Source: Akkermansia muciniphila (GTDB taxonomy: Bacteria > Verrucomicrobiota > Verrucomicrobiia > Verrucomicrobiales > Akkermansiaceae). From it: a stretch of DNA of 64,000 bases. Numbering within the stretch: position 1 is the first letter of the stretch; each line of letters begins with the position of its first letter. The stretch is taken from the NCBI GenBank assembly GCA_945888515.1, contig CAMDAD010000008.1, forward strand, positions 62,001 to 126,000, in the 5' to 3' direction. Shown piece by piece: positions 37,238 to 45,561 of the stretch. Under the pieces are notes generated by a model, which was not told the origin of the DNA, did not search any database, and saw only the letters and a program-made list of their open reading frames with translations. The translations under genes were made by a program, and so were the position numbers.

Positions 37238-37260
37238 AGCTTCTGGCTCATCCAGAAGCT
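37238..37260 (-). promoter_or_regulatory. Perfect hairpin 3 bases before a start codon
   Basis: Arms AGCTTCTGG and CCAGAAGCT pair perfectly across a 5-base loop, ending 3 bases before ATG 37234 on the minus strand. The hairpin covers the normal ribosome-binding window of the secreted SecD-head-like gene, so it could limit translation. If the gene instead starts at 37273, the hairpin would be coding. Confidence 0.45.
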
Positions 37261-37336
37261 GATGGCAAGACAAGAGTCATGAGGGAGGTGAAATTTTCCG
37301 CTCGTTTTCGACGCGTATGGTTGCCAAGATCACACC

Positions 37337-38077
37337 ATGGTTTACGAGCTACCATATTTGCCAGATCATTTCTCATTGGAAACCGATTTGAAGGATCAAC
37401 TGAGTAGTCGCAGCGGTTGCCAGCGATGCATCAGCGGTGAGAGCGGTCAGGTGTTGTTGGTTTTGCACGACGTGCCAAAGCCGGGAATACCTCAGCGCAA
37501 AGCATTGTTTTTCTGGTATGATTCCCAATGTTGGCATTCCGCTGATGGGACAGGCTTACAGAGTCTGTTTCAGTTGTTAGATGAGTATGCCAAATCGATT
37601 GATCAGCAGGAAGCCATCATCGACGACGCGGACACGGCGAAGGAGATTTTCGATCTGATTCGTCATGCGGGTCCGCTGGCTCGCTCCTCGCGCAATTTGT
37701 ATCAAGCCCTAATGGACGCCGCTGTAAAATTCCCAAAAGACAGAGACCTTCGCTCGGCTCGTGATCGAGCGCATGAGAACGAACGCGCAGCTGATTTGCT
37801 CTACTCTGATGCGCGGGTAACCTTGGAGTTCATTCGCGCCGAGCGAGCAGAAGAGCAGGCGAAATCGAGTGATCGTCTCGCGCGTTTGGGCTTTCGACTG
37901 AATTTACTCGCGGGATTCTTTTTGCCATTAGTGGCGCTCGGGGGCTTGATGGGCATGAATGTCAAATTACCGCACTTCGTCATGAACGGCTTCTGGATGA
38001 TCTTTTTGGGCGGCCTGATTTTTGGCATTCTCATTCTTCTCATCGTTGGATACAAAACGGGTGAGTCCAGCGATTAA
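37337..38077 (+). CDS. CorA-like membrane protein
   Basis: The 246-residue protein has an N-terminal cytoplasmic region rich in helices (residues 75-180). Two membrane helices lie at the C-terminus (about 187-206 and 215-240). The first helix ends in LMGMNVKLPHF, which carries the Gly-Met-Asn motif of CorA-type Mg2+ channels. It is shorter than standard CorA (about 316 residues), and the N-terminal alpha/beta domain is reduced. Transport of Mg2+, Co2+ or Zn2+ is plausible but not shown. It is divergent from the secreted SecD-head-like gene. Confidence 0.7.
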   Translation: MVYELPYLPDHFSLETDLKDQLSSRSGCQRCISGESGQVLLVLHDVPKPGIPQRKALFFWYDSQCWHSADGTGLQSLFQLLDEYAKSIDQQEAIIDDADTAKEIFDLIRHAGPLARSSRNLYQALMDAAVKFPKDRDLRSARDRAHENERAADLLYSDARVTLEFIRAERAEEQAKSSDRLARLGFRLNLLAGFFLPLVALGGLMGMNVKLPHFVMNGFWMIFLGGLIFGILILLIVGYKTGESSD

Positions 38078-38398
38078 TATGAGCCAAGGAGGCTTCGATC
38101 ACTTCTCAGAGATTTACCTCGGTCTCTGATTTCCTCCTGCGTTTTCAAGGCCTGCGCATGATTTATGCCGCAGGCTAAGATGAAATTTTAAGACATCTTA
38201 AAAACTTCCACGAAATCTTTTTGAAATTTTTTGTGCGTGGAACGCCTACAGGTAAGGGGATTGCGTGAGGAATCATCTGATAGAGATTTTTTTTGATTTT
38301 GCCTTGGGCGATTTCCCATACACTCGCCCACGCCTCACATCGCAACCGCTTTAGTGCGCTCGATGGGGACGGCCGAGAAATTCAAAAAAATCAGGACT
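38078..38398. other. A+T-rich region upstream of dnaA
   Basis: No gene is seen. The stretch holds several A/T tracts and a near-perfect palindrome at 38186-38203. I found no convincing DnaA boxes (TTATNCACA), so an origin of replication cannot be claimed. The dnaA promoter should lie here. Confidence 0.55.
38186..38203. promoter_or_regulatory. Palindrome upstream of dnaA
   Basis: TTTTAAGACATCTTAAAA consists of 8-base perfect arms around CA. It lies about 195 bases upstream of the dnaA start and could bind a dimeric regulator. No T-run follows that would mark a terminator. Confidence 0.35.
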
Positions 38399-39811
38399 AT
38401 GGAATCAAACGAAGCGTATCAGGTAACTCACACAAACACCCCTGCAGCAGGTATTGATCAATGGCAACAAGTTCAGGAAATTCTCACCAAACGCGTCAGT
38501 AGTGATGCCTATCACCGATGGTTCCGTATGAGTCGCATGCTGGCAGTGGACGAGCAGCAAGTTACCATCGGACTCCCCAACGAAATTCACCTCGTCTGGA
38601 TCGAGACGAACTACTGGCCGGAGTTGTTGGACGCTTGCAATCAGGTATACGGACTACGAGAAATCAAGTTGATGGTGAGCGAGGAAGTGGTTCTACCCAC
38701 ACCGCAGGCGGTAGCGGCGGAATTGCGTCTCGATGATCGCGAAGATAGTCTAGCGCTCGCAGAAGATCCGTTAGAGAAACGTCTCAAACTCGCGGGGCTG
38801 AATACGCAGTTCAATTTTGGTCGTTTTGTGGTCGGTAGCAACAGTCAATTTGCTCATGCTGCGTGCCACGCTGTGGCGAAGCACAAGGCGGTGGGATACA
38901 ATCCTTTATTCATTCATGGCGGTCCAGGGCTGGGCAAGACGCACCTGATGCAGGCGATCGGTCAGGAATGGCTGCGCACACGACCTAACTCCCGCGTGGT
39001 GTATCTCACATGCGAGAAATTCACCAACGAGTTCATCGATGCGGTTCGCAAAGGCGACCTCGAAAAGTTTCGCAAACGGTATCGCACCGCAGAACTGATG
39101 CTGATTGATGATGTTCAGTTCATCGCCGGCAAGGAGCGCTCACAGGAGGAGTTTTTCCATACCTTCAACACTCTGATTGATGGTCAGCGCCAAGTAGTGC
39201 TTACTTGTGACCGACCTGCGTGTGAAATCAAATCGTTCGAACCTCGCCTGATCTCACGTTTCGAGTGTGGTCTGACGGTGGAATTGCAAGTGCCTCTCGA
39301 GGAAACCCGCACGGCGATTTTGCAGCGTAAGATGGAGGAGTGGAAAGTAAATCTGGATGATTCCATCGTGCGCTACCTCGCTGAGCATATCCGCAGCAAT
39401 GTGCGCCGACTGGAGGGAGCGCTCATGCGCGTCGCTACCTATGCCTCACTGGCGGGAGAGCATGTGCCATTGGAAAAAGTCGAGTATCTCCTGCGTGATA
39501 TCCTTCGTGAGGAGGCGACGAAACAGGTGACCATCGATGCCATTCAAAAGGCCGTGGCGGAGCATTTCGATCTGCGTCTTGCGGATATGACGAGCCGCCG
39601 CCGCCCGACAAGTGTCGCATACCCTCGTCAGGTGGCCATGTATCTCAGTCGTCAGCTCACCAAGTCCTCTTTGATGGACATAGGCGAAGCCTTTGGCGGT
39701 CGTGATCACGGCACGGTGATACACGCTTGCAAAAAAGTGACGGAACACATGCGCACGGACAACTCAATCAAAGAGTTGGTGAGCATGTTTGAGTCGAGTT
39801 TGAGACGCTGA
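38399..39811 (+). CDS. dnaA: Chromosomal replication initiator DnaA
   Basis: The 470-residue protein has domain I (WQQVQEILTKRVSSDAYHRW). The AAA+ domain follows, with Walker A GGPGLGKTHL near residue 190 and Walker B LMLIDDVQFIAGKERSQEEF. The C-terminal DNA-binding domain has RRRPTSVAYPRQVAMYLSRQ and the signature GGRDHGTVIHACKK. It binds oriC and melts it. ATG 38399 gives the usual N-terminus; in-frame starts also exist at 38363 (ATG) and 38354 (GTG). Neither dnaN nor recF is adjacent; nusB and ribH are convergent downstream. Confidence 0.97.
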   Translation: MESNEAYQVTHTNTPAAGIDQWQQVQEILTKRVSSDAYHRWFRMSRMLAVDEQQVTIGLPNEIHLVWIETNYWPELLDACNQVYGLREIKLMVSEEVVLPTPQAVAAELRLDDREDSLALAEDPLEKRLKLAGLNTQFNFGRFVVGSNSQFAHAACHAVAKHKAVGYNPLFIHGGPGLGKTHLMQAIGQEWLRTRPNSRVVYLTCEKFTNEFIDAVRKGDLEKFRKRYRTAELMLIDDVQFIAGKERSQEEFFHTFNTLIDGQRQVVLTCDRPACEIKSFEPRLISRFECGLTVELQVPLEETRTAILQRKMEEWKVNLDDSIVRYLAEHIRSNVRRLEGALMRVATYASLAGEHVPLEKVEYLLRDILREEATKQVTIDAIQKAVAEHFDLRLADMTSRRRPTSVAYPRQVAMYLSRQLTKSSLMDIGEAFGGRDHGTVIHACKKVTEHMRTDNSIKELVSMFESSLRR

Positions 39812-39854
39812 GGGGAGTCCCTACGAATCGTGCGAGGAGCCAAGCTCTGCAGGA

Positions 39855-40748
39855 TCAGGATCTTTCCTTGGCGAGTTGATCGAGTATACCATTGACAAAT
39901 CTTCCTGAGTCGTTAGACCCAAATTTTTTAGCAAGATCAACGGCTTCGTTGATGACGATCTTGGCACTGAGCTCGGGACGTGTCAGCAGCTCGCTCGTGC
40001 TGAGCCGAAGAATGGCGCGGTCTACGGGGTCGATGCGCTCAGGGGAGAAATTTTGTATGACGCCAGCGAGAGTTTGGTCAATGCGCTCTTTGTGCTGCAA
40101 AACGGCGTCCACCATCAGATCGGCTTCGCTGCGCAATTGTATCAAATCCGTGTGCGAGGTACACAGGTGCTTGAGATCGGTTTGCTCAGGAAATAGGTTG
40201 GGATTTTCCAGCATCTGAACGCGATCCGAGATACGCTGCATGCGTCTCATCGATGCGGTGACCGACTCAAGCAAGGGGCGCAGGACTGGGAAGTCATCGA
40301 GGGTCTGTTGAAAATTACGTCGTGCGTTGATCAGATCGCGATCGATTGCGTAAAGCTGTTTCAGAGCGGCTTCGAGCTGGCCGACGACACTATCGTTATC
40401 GACATCGCTGAGCGGCATCTTACGGATTTTTTCCCACTGGATCGACCACAGTGACTCATACTGAAGTGTGTCTTGCAGCACTTTTTTCAAGGCTTGCGTC
40501 TCCGTGGCCGCATTCAGGCGGGCGAGAGCAACGGGCGCGCGCTCGGAGAGTTCGAGCAGTCGATCCTGCCGACCCTGTGTGATGTGCTCCAGTGCGCGGA
40601 ACGTGCTTTGCAGGTGGCGACGGCGATCGGGCTCTGTGAGCAGCTCCCAGAATGTGTTGCGATACTCTTCCGCCGGCGCACCTCCTTCGAGGTCGGCACA
40701 GTAGAGAAATTGCACGGCTGCCTCGCGAATTTGGCGACGACTAGGCAT
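39855..40748 (-). CDS. nusB: Transcription antitermination factor NusB, long form
   Basis: The N-terminus (MPSRRQIREAAVQFLYCAD) and the C-terminal part (IDPVDRAILRLSTSELL, then AKIVINEAVDLAKKFG and RFVNGILDQLAKE) are those of NusB, which joins NusE in antitermination of rRNA operons. The usual length is about 140 residues, whereas this protein has 297. The extra 150 or so residues are a helix-rich insertion between the first helices and the second half (about 45-210). ATG overlaps the ribH stop by 8 bases, the classic ribH-nusB pairing. Confidence 0.9.
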   Translation of the reverse strand: MPSRRQIREAAVQFLYCADLEGGAPAEEYRNTFWELLTEPDRRRHLQSTFRALEHITQGRQDRLLELSERAPVALARLNAATETQALKKVLQDTLQYESLWSIQWEKIRKMPLSDVDNDSVVGQLEAALKQLYAIDRDLINARRNFQQTLDDFPVLRPLLESVTASMRRMQRISDRVQMLENPNLFPEQTDLKHLCTSHTDLIQLRSEADLMVDAVLQHKERIDQTLAGVIQNFSPERIDPVDRAILRLSTSELLTRPELSAKIVINEAVDLAKKFGSNDSGRFVNGILDQLAKERS

Positions 40749-41247
40749 TGGAGCGAGGTGTGTTGCGAGGAATCGAGCGATCGAGTTCCTGAAAAATGTC
40801 GATCATCGAAGCCGCGGCACGTGCTGCCTCACGACCACGGTTGATGTTAGCTCCGATGCAACGGGCATAGGCTTGCTTATCGTCATCGACTAGCAAGACT
40901 TCATTGATAACGGGAATCCGGTGTTTGACAGCGAGTTCCTGAAGGGATGTGGTCACCGACTCCGCGACAAGGTCAGCATGTGCGGTGGCACCACGAATGA
41001 TCAAGCCGAGTGCAATGACACAGACGGGAGCCTCACGATGCAGAACATTGGCGATGGTCACGGGAATTTCGAAGGCACCCGGAACGCGCACGAGATCGAC
41101 GCGCGATTGGGGCATCAACTCGCTCAGTTCATCGATGGTATTTTCGACCAGGGCATCCGTGAATTGCTCGTTGTATTTCGAGGCAACAATACAAATGCGC
41201 ACTTTGGCACCCAAGTGCCGGGGACGTGGCGGAAGTATGGAAGACAT
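40741..41247 (-). CDS. ribH: 6,7-dimethyl-8-ribityllumazine synthase
   Basis: The 168-residue enzyme makes the penultimate riboflavin intermediate. SKYNEQFTDALVENTIDEL, VPGAFEIPVTI, GLIIRGATAHADLVAES and the VINEVL stretch are characteristic. The catalytic His is in TAHADLV (family form TxHxD/Y). The start ATG 41247 (MSSILPPRPRH) fits; the longer frame to 41322 is unlikely. No other riboflavin gene lies alongside, and the upstream stretch 41248-41477 shows no recognisable FMN riboswitch. Confidence 0.95.
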   Translation of the reverse strand: MSSILPPRPRHLGAKVRICIVASKYNEQFTDALVENTIDELSELMPQSRVDLVRVPGAFEIPVTIANVLHREAPVCVIALGLIIRGATAHADLVAESVTTSLQELAVKHRIPVINEVLLVDDDKQAYARCIGANINRGREAARAAASMIDIFQELDRSIPRNTPRSNA

Positions 41248-41477
41248 TAGAGCGGTGTTATGCGGGGAAAAGGGAATGATGTCAACGCCCGGAGTGAAGG
41301 AATTTTGAGAGACTACTGACACTCAGAGGATGTCGGATCGCTCATTGCTCACGAGTTGTGTGTTTTTTCGTAAGGGCGCGGACAGATGAATGGTTGAATG
41401 GGATGGTGGTGAGCTGATGCCAAGGGCGCCAGAGTTCACGCTCGGATTGGTAGTAAAATCGATTTTCTACGAATGAA

Positions 41478-44366
41478 TTACTCCGCTGGTTTCGATTGGA
41501 TCGTAACGATGATCGCGTTGTCTTTCTTGAGGTATTGTTTGGCCAAGGCATTGATTTCCGCAAGAGTAATGCTTTCGTAATCGGCCTTGCGATTGCGCGC
41601 GAGATCGAGATTGATAGGACGTTCTTGGCTGCGTGCTAACACGGTGCCGAGCCAGTAGCTGTTATCGCGCAGGGTTTTGTCCATGGCGGCGAGGGTGGGT
41701 TTTAGGGCCCGGTCGAGCTCATCATCGGTAGCACCCTGCGTTGCCAATTCCTCGCCAATAGTGAGAGCGGCTTCGGTGAGTTTTTCCAAGTCTTCGGGTT
41801 TGCCCACGGAGGTTGCCGTGAGGAATCCGAAGTCTTCGAGAGCATCCGAGCCATCGAGGCTAGCATTCGGGCTGTAAGAAGCCCCGAGCTTCTCGCGGAT
41901 TTCTTCGCGCAGGCGGTCACTGAGAATTTCCGCGAGCACATTCAGGCGACGGCTTTCTTTTTGTTGATCACGTAGGCCCTTGGTTTTCCAGTTAGCGATG
42001 GAGACCGCTTGGGAGACTTTGCTATCGTAGCTGGTATCGAGGCGAGACGGTGGTCTCGGGCTCTTCACTTGGCGCAGAGCACTAAGGTCAGTGGTATCGG
42101 CGACGCGAGCGGGGAGGGCTCCGAAGGTTTTTAGCAGCATTGGCAGCATTTCATCGATAGTGAAATCCCCAACGATGCTGAGTTCGATCGGAGCCTGCAT
42201 CAGGGCGGGCGTCAGCCAAGCCTTAACCTCGTCTGCGGTGTAGCCGCCGAGCACTGATACGGGCGGCATCATGTATCGGCTGTCGAGTCCGTGCATCCAA
42301 GCTTCGATCTCCGTTTGCGGTCCGGCTTGGGAATGTTTCAGTTGCTGCTCGATCATCGGAAGAGCGGCCTTGAGCTGGCGCAGGGCTTCCTCGCGATAGC
42401 CGGGATCAGTGAGAGAGGCACACATCAGTTGGAGTTGCAGTTCCAGATCGGTTGGAGTGGTTTTACCCGTAAGAACGAAGGCATCTTCACCAATTTCTAA
42501 GTCCGTGCCAATGTTCTTGCCGGCTAGGATTTGTTGGAGTTCATCGACGCTGTGTTTGCCGAGGCCACCGCCATTAAAAACGGCATTCGCCACGATGGGT
42601 AAACCAGGTTTGTCCTGCGGCATGGTGAGCTGACCGTAACCGAAGCGTGCGATCATGCTGATCGAGTTCTTGGTGAAGTCAGTCGATTTCAAGTTCACCT
42701 TGATGCCATTGGACAGACTGAGTTGGGTGATGCCGAGATCGGCGACTTCATTCCGTTCCGTGACTGTGCCAGCAGGGCCGAAGTCTGTGTAGGCGAAGGC
42801 GCTCTTGGCGCGCACTTCTGGTGCTTTGATCGCGACTTTCGTAGAATCTTGATAGAGTGCTAGCAATTCATCCTTCGCAGTATCCGGTGCTTCTTTGGTG
42901 CTGAGGATGAGGTGGTAGCCATCGACTTGCCAGAACGATTTGAAGGCATTTTGGCAGGCAGCCGTATCAATTTTTTCCAACGCAGCCTTGGCGATTTCCA
43001 GATCGGTTTCGGCGGAAGACAGCACCGAGTTGTCATTGATCGATTGGGCGATAGCGCTGGCAAAAGCATCCGACTTGCGAGTGGCTGCTGCTTTCACTTG
43101 TTGCTCGTAAGCATTGAGGGTATTGGCTTTTACTTCCTCCAACTCGTCCTCAGTGAAGCCGAACTCCAGTGCACGGCGAAACTCCTGCTCCATGACCGCG
43201 ACCGCTTTTTTCCAGTCGTCATCCTTGGCGCTGACATCGATGCTGCCGATTTCCGCGAAGTTGAACATAGGACTGCGCGAGGCGCTACCGGAGATGATGA
43301 TGGCGTTCTCTTGTTTTGCGAGGCGTTCCAATCGTCGATCGATGATGGCGTGTGCCAGTTCCAGCGGCATACGCTCCGTGCGGGTGACTGAGGTGTCTGG
43401 TTTGGGCTGATACGGGCGCACAGAGACCAAGCTCAGGTCTGTGCTGGAAAGCTCTTTGTCCGTAAAAATGGCTGCATCGACTCCTGAGATATTCTCGATT
43501 GTACCGAGGTCGGGATTTTTTCCGGGAGTGGCTGGATTCATCATGCTGCCGAATGCTTTGGATATCAGTTCTTCGGTCTCTTTGGGATTGATGTCACCCA
43601 CCACGATGAAAGTCATGCGCTCGGGAGTGTAATATGAGGAGTAGTAATCGATAAAACGCTGCTGCGGAGCGGATTTGATGCACTCTTCCGTGCCGATCGG
43701 GAATCGCTTTGGCAGGAGGGAATTCGGCATTAGCTCAGAGAACTGCTGGTGCATCATGCGGTAGCTCACCGAGTCGCGACTGGTTTTTTCCGAGAGAATT
43801 ACGCCCCGTTCTTTCTCGATCTCATCAGCCTTGAGCAGGGCCCCATCCGCAAAATCCCGCATCACAGTGTAAGCGAGTTTTACCGTGTCTTCCGAGAGAT
43901 CCGGAAGATCGAGCATATACACTGTTTCATCAAATGATGTATATGCATTAACATGGGCACCGAAGCCGATACCGAGACGCTGCATCCGCGGCACTAGCTC
44001 GTTGGGCGTGAAGTTTTTGGAGCCGTTAAAAACCATGTGCTCGAGAAAATGCGCCACTCCCTGTTGATCGTCTTCTTCCATGAGAGATCCAGTGGAGATG
44101 TGAAGACGAATGGAGACCCGCTGCGGCGGTTCCGTGTTTGGGTAGATGATGTAGCGCATGCCATTCGGTAGCGCTCCAAAGCGTGTGTTCGGGTCCGCAG
44201 GGATGTCGGAAAGCGAATGCGGCCAAGGTTTGGCGACACCAGTCGCGACCATCTCGCCCTGCTTTACGGAGACGGGTGACTCAGCAGGAGGGCCTTGATT
44301 TTTTGACCAATAAAATAAGCCAGCTGCCAAGAGTAGAACAACAACGAGGGGTAATGATTTACGCAT
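41478..44366 (-). CDS. Two-domain M16 zinc metallopeptidase (pitrilysin/PqqL type)
   Basis: This protein of 962 residues starts with a membrane anchor or signal (LPLVVVLLLAAGLFYW). The first M16 domain has the inverted zinc motif HFLEH (His106, Glu109, His110), and the downstream Glu lies in the ERGVILSEKTSRD region. A second, inactive M16 half follows after about residue 520. The full-length, two-domain architecture resembles pitrilysin/PqqL-type proteases, which degrade small proteins or peptides in the periplasm. It stands alone, with its start about 120 bases from tRNA-Leu on the other strand. Confidence 0.9.
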   Translation of the reverse strand: MRKSLPLVVVLLLAAGLFYWSKNQGPPAESPVSVKQGEMVATGVAKPWPHSLSDIPADPNTRFGALPNGMRYIIYPNTEPPQRVSIRLHISTGSLMEEDDQQGVAHFLEHMVFNGSKNFTPNELVPRMQRLGIGFGAHVNAYTSFDETVYMLDLPDLSEDTVKLAYTVMRDFADGALLKADEIEKERGVILSEKTSRDSVSYRMMHQQFSELMPNSLLPKRFPIGTEECIKSAPQQRFIDYYSSYYTPERMTFIVVGDINPKETEELISKAFGSMMNPATPGKNPDLGTIENISGVDAAIFTDKELSSTDLSLVSVRPYQPKPDTSVTRTERMPLELAHAIIDRRLERLAKQENAIIISGSASRSPMFNFAEIGSIDVSAKDDDWKKAVAVMEQEFRRALEFGFTEDELEEVKANTLNAYEQQVKAAATRKSDAFASAIAQSINDNSVLSSAETDLEIAKAALEKIDTAACQNAFKSFWQVDGYHLILSTKEAPDTAKDELLALYQDSTKVAIKAPEVRAKSAFAYTDFGPAGTVTERNEVADLGITQLSLSNGIKVNLKSTDFTKNSISMIARFGYGQLTMPQDKPGLPIVANAVFNGGGLGKHSVDELQQILAGKNIGTDLEIGEDAFVLTGKTTPTDLELQLQLMCASLTDPGYREEALRQLKAALPMIEQQLKHSQAGPQTEIEAWMHGLDSRYMMPPVSVLGGYTADEVKAWLTPALMQAPIELSIVGDFTIDEMLPMLLKTFGALPARVADTTDLSALRQVKSPRPPSRLDTSYDSKVSQAVSIANWKTKGLRDQQKESRRLNVLAEILSDRLREEIREKLGASYSPNASLDGSDALEDFGFLTATSVGKPEDLEKLTEAALTIGEELATQGATDDELDRALKPTLAAMDKTLRDNSYWLGTVLARSQERPINLDLARNRKADYESITLAEINALAKQYLKKDNAIIVTIQSKPAE

Positions 44367-44484
44367 GCATTGATTGGAGCGAAACCCAATGAAGAATCAA
44401 TGTGTTTTTTATTTTTTTTGAAATCGTTGTTGTCAAGTCACGACAATTATGGAGAATCCGCGTCCCGCAAGGGAAATAAGTCAC

Positions 44485-44568
44485 GCGCACGTGGCGGAAT
44501 TGGTAGACGCGCTAGTTTCAGGTACTAGTATTGGCAACGATGTGGAGGTTCGAGTCCTCTCGTGCGCA
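44485..44568 (+). tRNA. tRNA-Leu (anticodon CAG)
   Basis: Acceptor GCGCACG (44485-44491) pairs with CGTGCGC (44561-44567), and A44568 is the discriminator. The anticodon stem CTAGT/ACTAG encloses the loop TTCAGGT with CAG at 44519-44521. A long variable arm and a T-arm (GAGG-TTCGAGT-CCTC) follow, as expected for a class II tRNA. CCA is not encoded. Confidence 0.95.
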
Positions 44569-44586
44569 CTTTCTCAAAAATCCTTT

Positions 44587-44811
44587 ATGCTACAAGGGCC
44601 ACTGTGCGAGCGTGCCGTGGTTCAAATGGGCTGGCACCTTGCGGTGGACTATGAGGCTACTATGCTTCTTCAAGCAACGGAAACAGTTGGAAAGGTGGAC
44701 GCGCTCGCCATGCCTAACGTTTTCGATGAATTGCTGCAATCGTCGAAAGCTCGCACTGTTCACATACGGGCGGCAATCGCTCGCTTGTGGGGCATGGCTC
44801 CCGCTGAATAA
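44587..44811 (+). CDS. Hypothetical small protein, 74 residues
   Basis: An ATG frame 19 bases after the tRNA encodes MLQGPLCERAVVQMGWHLAV and continues for 74 residues, with a balanced, protein-like composition. The frame also runs backwards through the tRNA, so an earlier start is not credible. A copy of the hairpin repeat (44844-44878) lies 33 bases past its stop, in the same position relative to this frame as the second copy is to the next gene. That is the main argument that it is a gene. No function is recognised, and it could be spurious. Confidence 0.35.
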   Translation: MLQGPLCERAVVQMGWHLAVDYEATMLLQATETVGKVDALAMPNVFDELLQSSKARTVHIRAAIARLWGMAPAE

Positions 44812-44843
44812 GATTTCTTTCCGTGGTTCGGAGAAAAAACGTG

Positions 44844-44878
44844 CGCCCTCGTCGAGTCAATTCGGCGGGGCGTTTTGT
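44844..44878 (+). repeat. Hairpin repeat copy 1
   Basis: CGCCCTCGTCGAGTCAAT is identical to copy 2, and the remaining 17 bases are nearly so. The outer CGCCC and GGGCG can pair, followed by a T-rich tail (GTTTTGTATTTTTT), so it may serve as a terminator. See 45465-45500. Confidence 0.75.
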
Positions 44879-44933
44879 ATTTTTTGTAAAAAACCATTGA
44901 GTTTTGTCGTTTGAGTTACTAAAATAGTTACGC

Positions 44934-45437
44934 ATGAAAAAAATATCGCTGATCTTATCGCTACTATGCCTCACTTGTTCAATGTCCTTTGGTCAAATCC
45001 TCCAGTGGACGAAGACGATTACAGTTCCCGGTTCAAGCGAGTGGCGTGAACTTGATACAATTAAAGCAATCTCAAATAATATTTCTACAAGCGCAATTAT
45101 GATAGATGCGGTGAATAACTCTCAATTATATTGGTTTGACAGCAAGGGCAAGGTAATCCACAGCGATAGTATTGCCTACGGAAGATTTTATGGCATAACA
45201 AGCACTCGGCTTGTAGTGTTATATGAATCGCAAACAACTTACAATACAGCTTTTAAAACATTCACGCGCAAGAGTTCCATAGTAACATCAACAGAAATTG
45301 ACTCGGGCACGACTTTGATTTTGGGATTTAGTGAAGGGGGTAACTACGAAATTCCAGCAGCTAGGGATGCCGGCGGTTTCTTTAAATCCGAAAAAGGCGT
45401 TGGTGATACTTGGATCGTCAAACGATATATTTTCTAA
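44934..45437 (+). CDS. Secreted hypothetical protein
   Basis: The 167-residue protein begins with a clear signal peptide (MKKISLILSLLCLTCSMSFG). The mature part is rich in Ser, Thr, Asn and Tyr, and looks beta-stranded. There are no cysteines in the mature chain and no motif I recognise. The gene is visibly richer in A and T than the flanking tRNA, M16 and hemW regions, which suggests recent acquisition. It is bracketed by the two hairpin repeats, the second lying 27 bases past its stop. Confidence 0.65.
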   Translation: MKKISLILSLLCLTCSMSFGQILQWTKTITVPGSSEWRELDTIKAISNNISTSAIMIDAVNNSQLYWFDSKGKVIHSDSIAYGRFYGITSTRLVVLYESQTTYNTAFKTFTRKSSIVTSTEIDSGTTLILGFSEGGNYEIPAARDAGGFFKSEKGVGDTWIVKRYIF

Positions 45438-45464
45438 TCGTTCTCATCATCAACAATCGCTGAT

Positions 45465-45500
45465 CGCCCTCGTCGAGTCAATCCGATGGGGGCGTTTCGT
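45465..45500 (+). repeat. Hairpin repeat copy 2
   Basis: This second copy is 36 bases and shares 18 identical leading bases with copy 1. CGCCC and GGGCG pair and are followed by TTTCGTTTCC. It sits just after the secreted hypothetical gene and before the convergent EF-hand gene, so it could be a shared terminator or a mobile-unit end. Confidence 0.75.
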
Positions 45501-45561
45501 TTCCGGCCCATCCGATAAGCGCGGCGGGACTTGCGGTGGTAGAGCAAGCGGGGGGATGATT

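Noticed and set aside
38078-38398. Possible origin of replication next to dnaA
   Set aside because: The region is A+T-rich, but I could not find DnaA boxes, and dnaN and recF are absent.
41248-41477. FMN riboswitch before ribH
   Set aside because: None of the conserved RFN sequence blocks could be seen.
44449-44586. Frame reading through tRNA-Leu into a longer protein
   Set aside because: It translates the tRNA itself; only the part from 44587 is considered.
44844-45500. Integron cassette recombination sites
   Set aside because: The repeats lack the GTTRRRY/RYYYAAC core pair, and no integrase is present.
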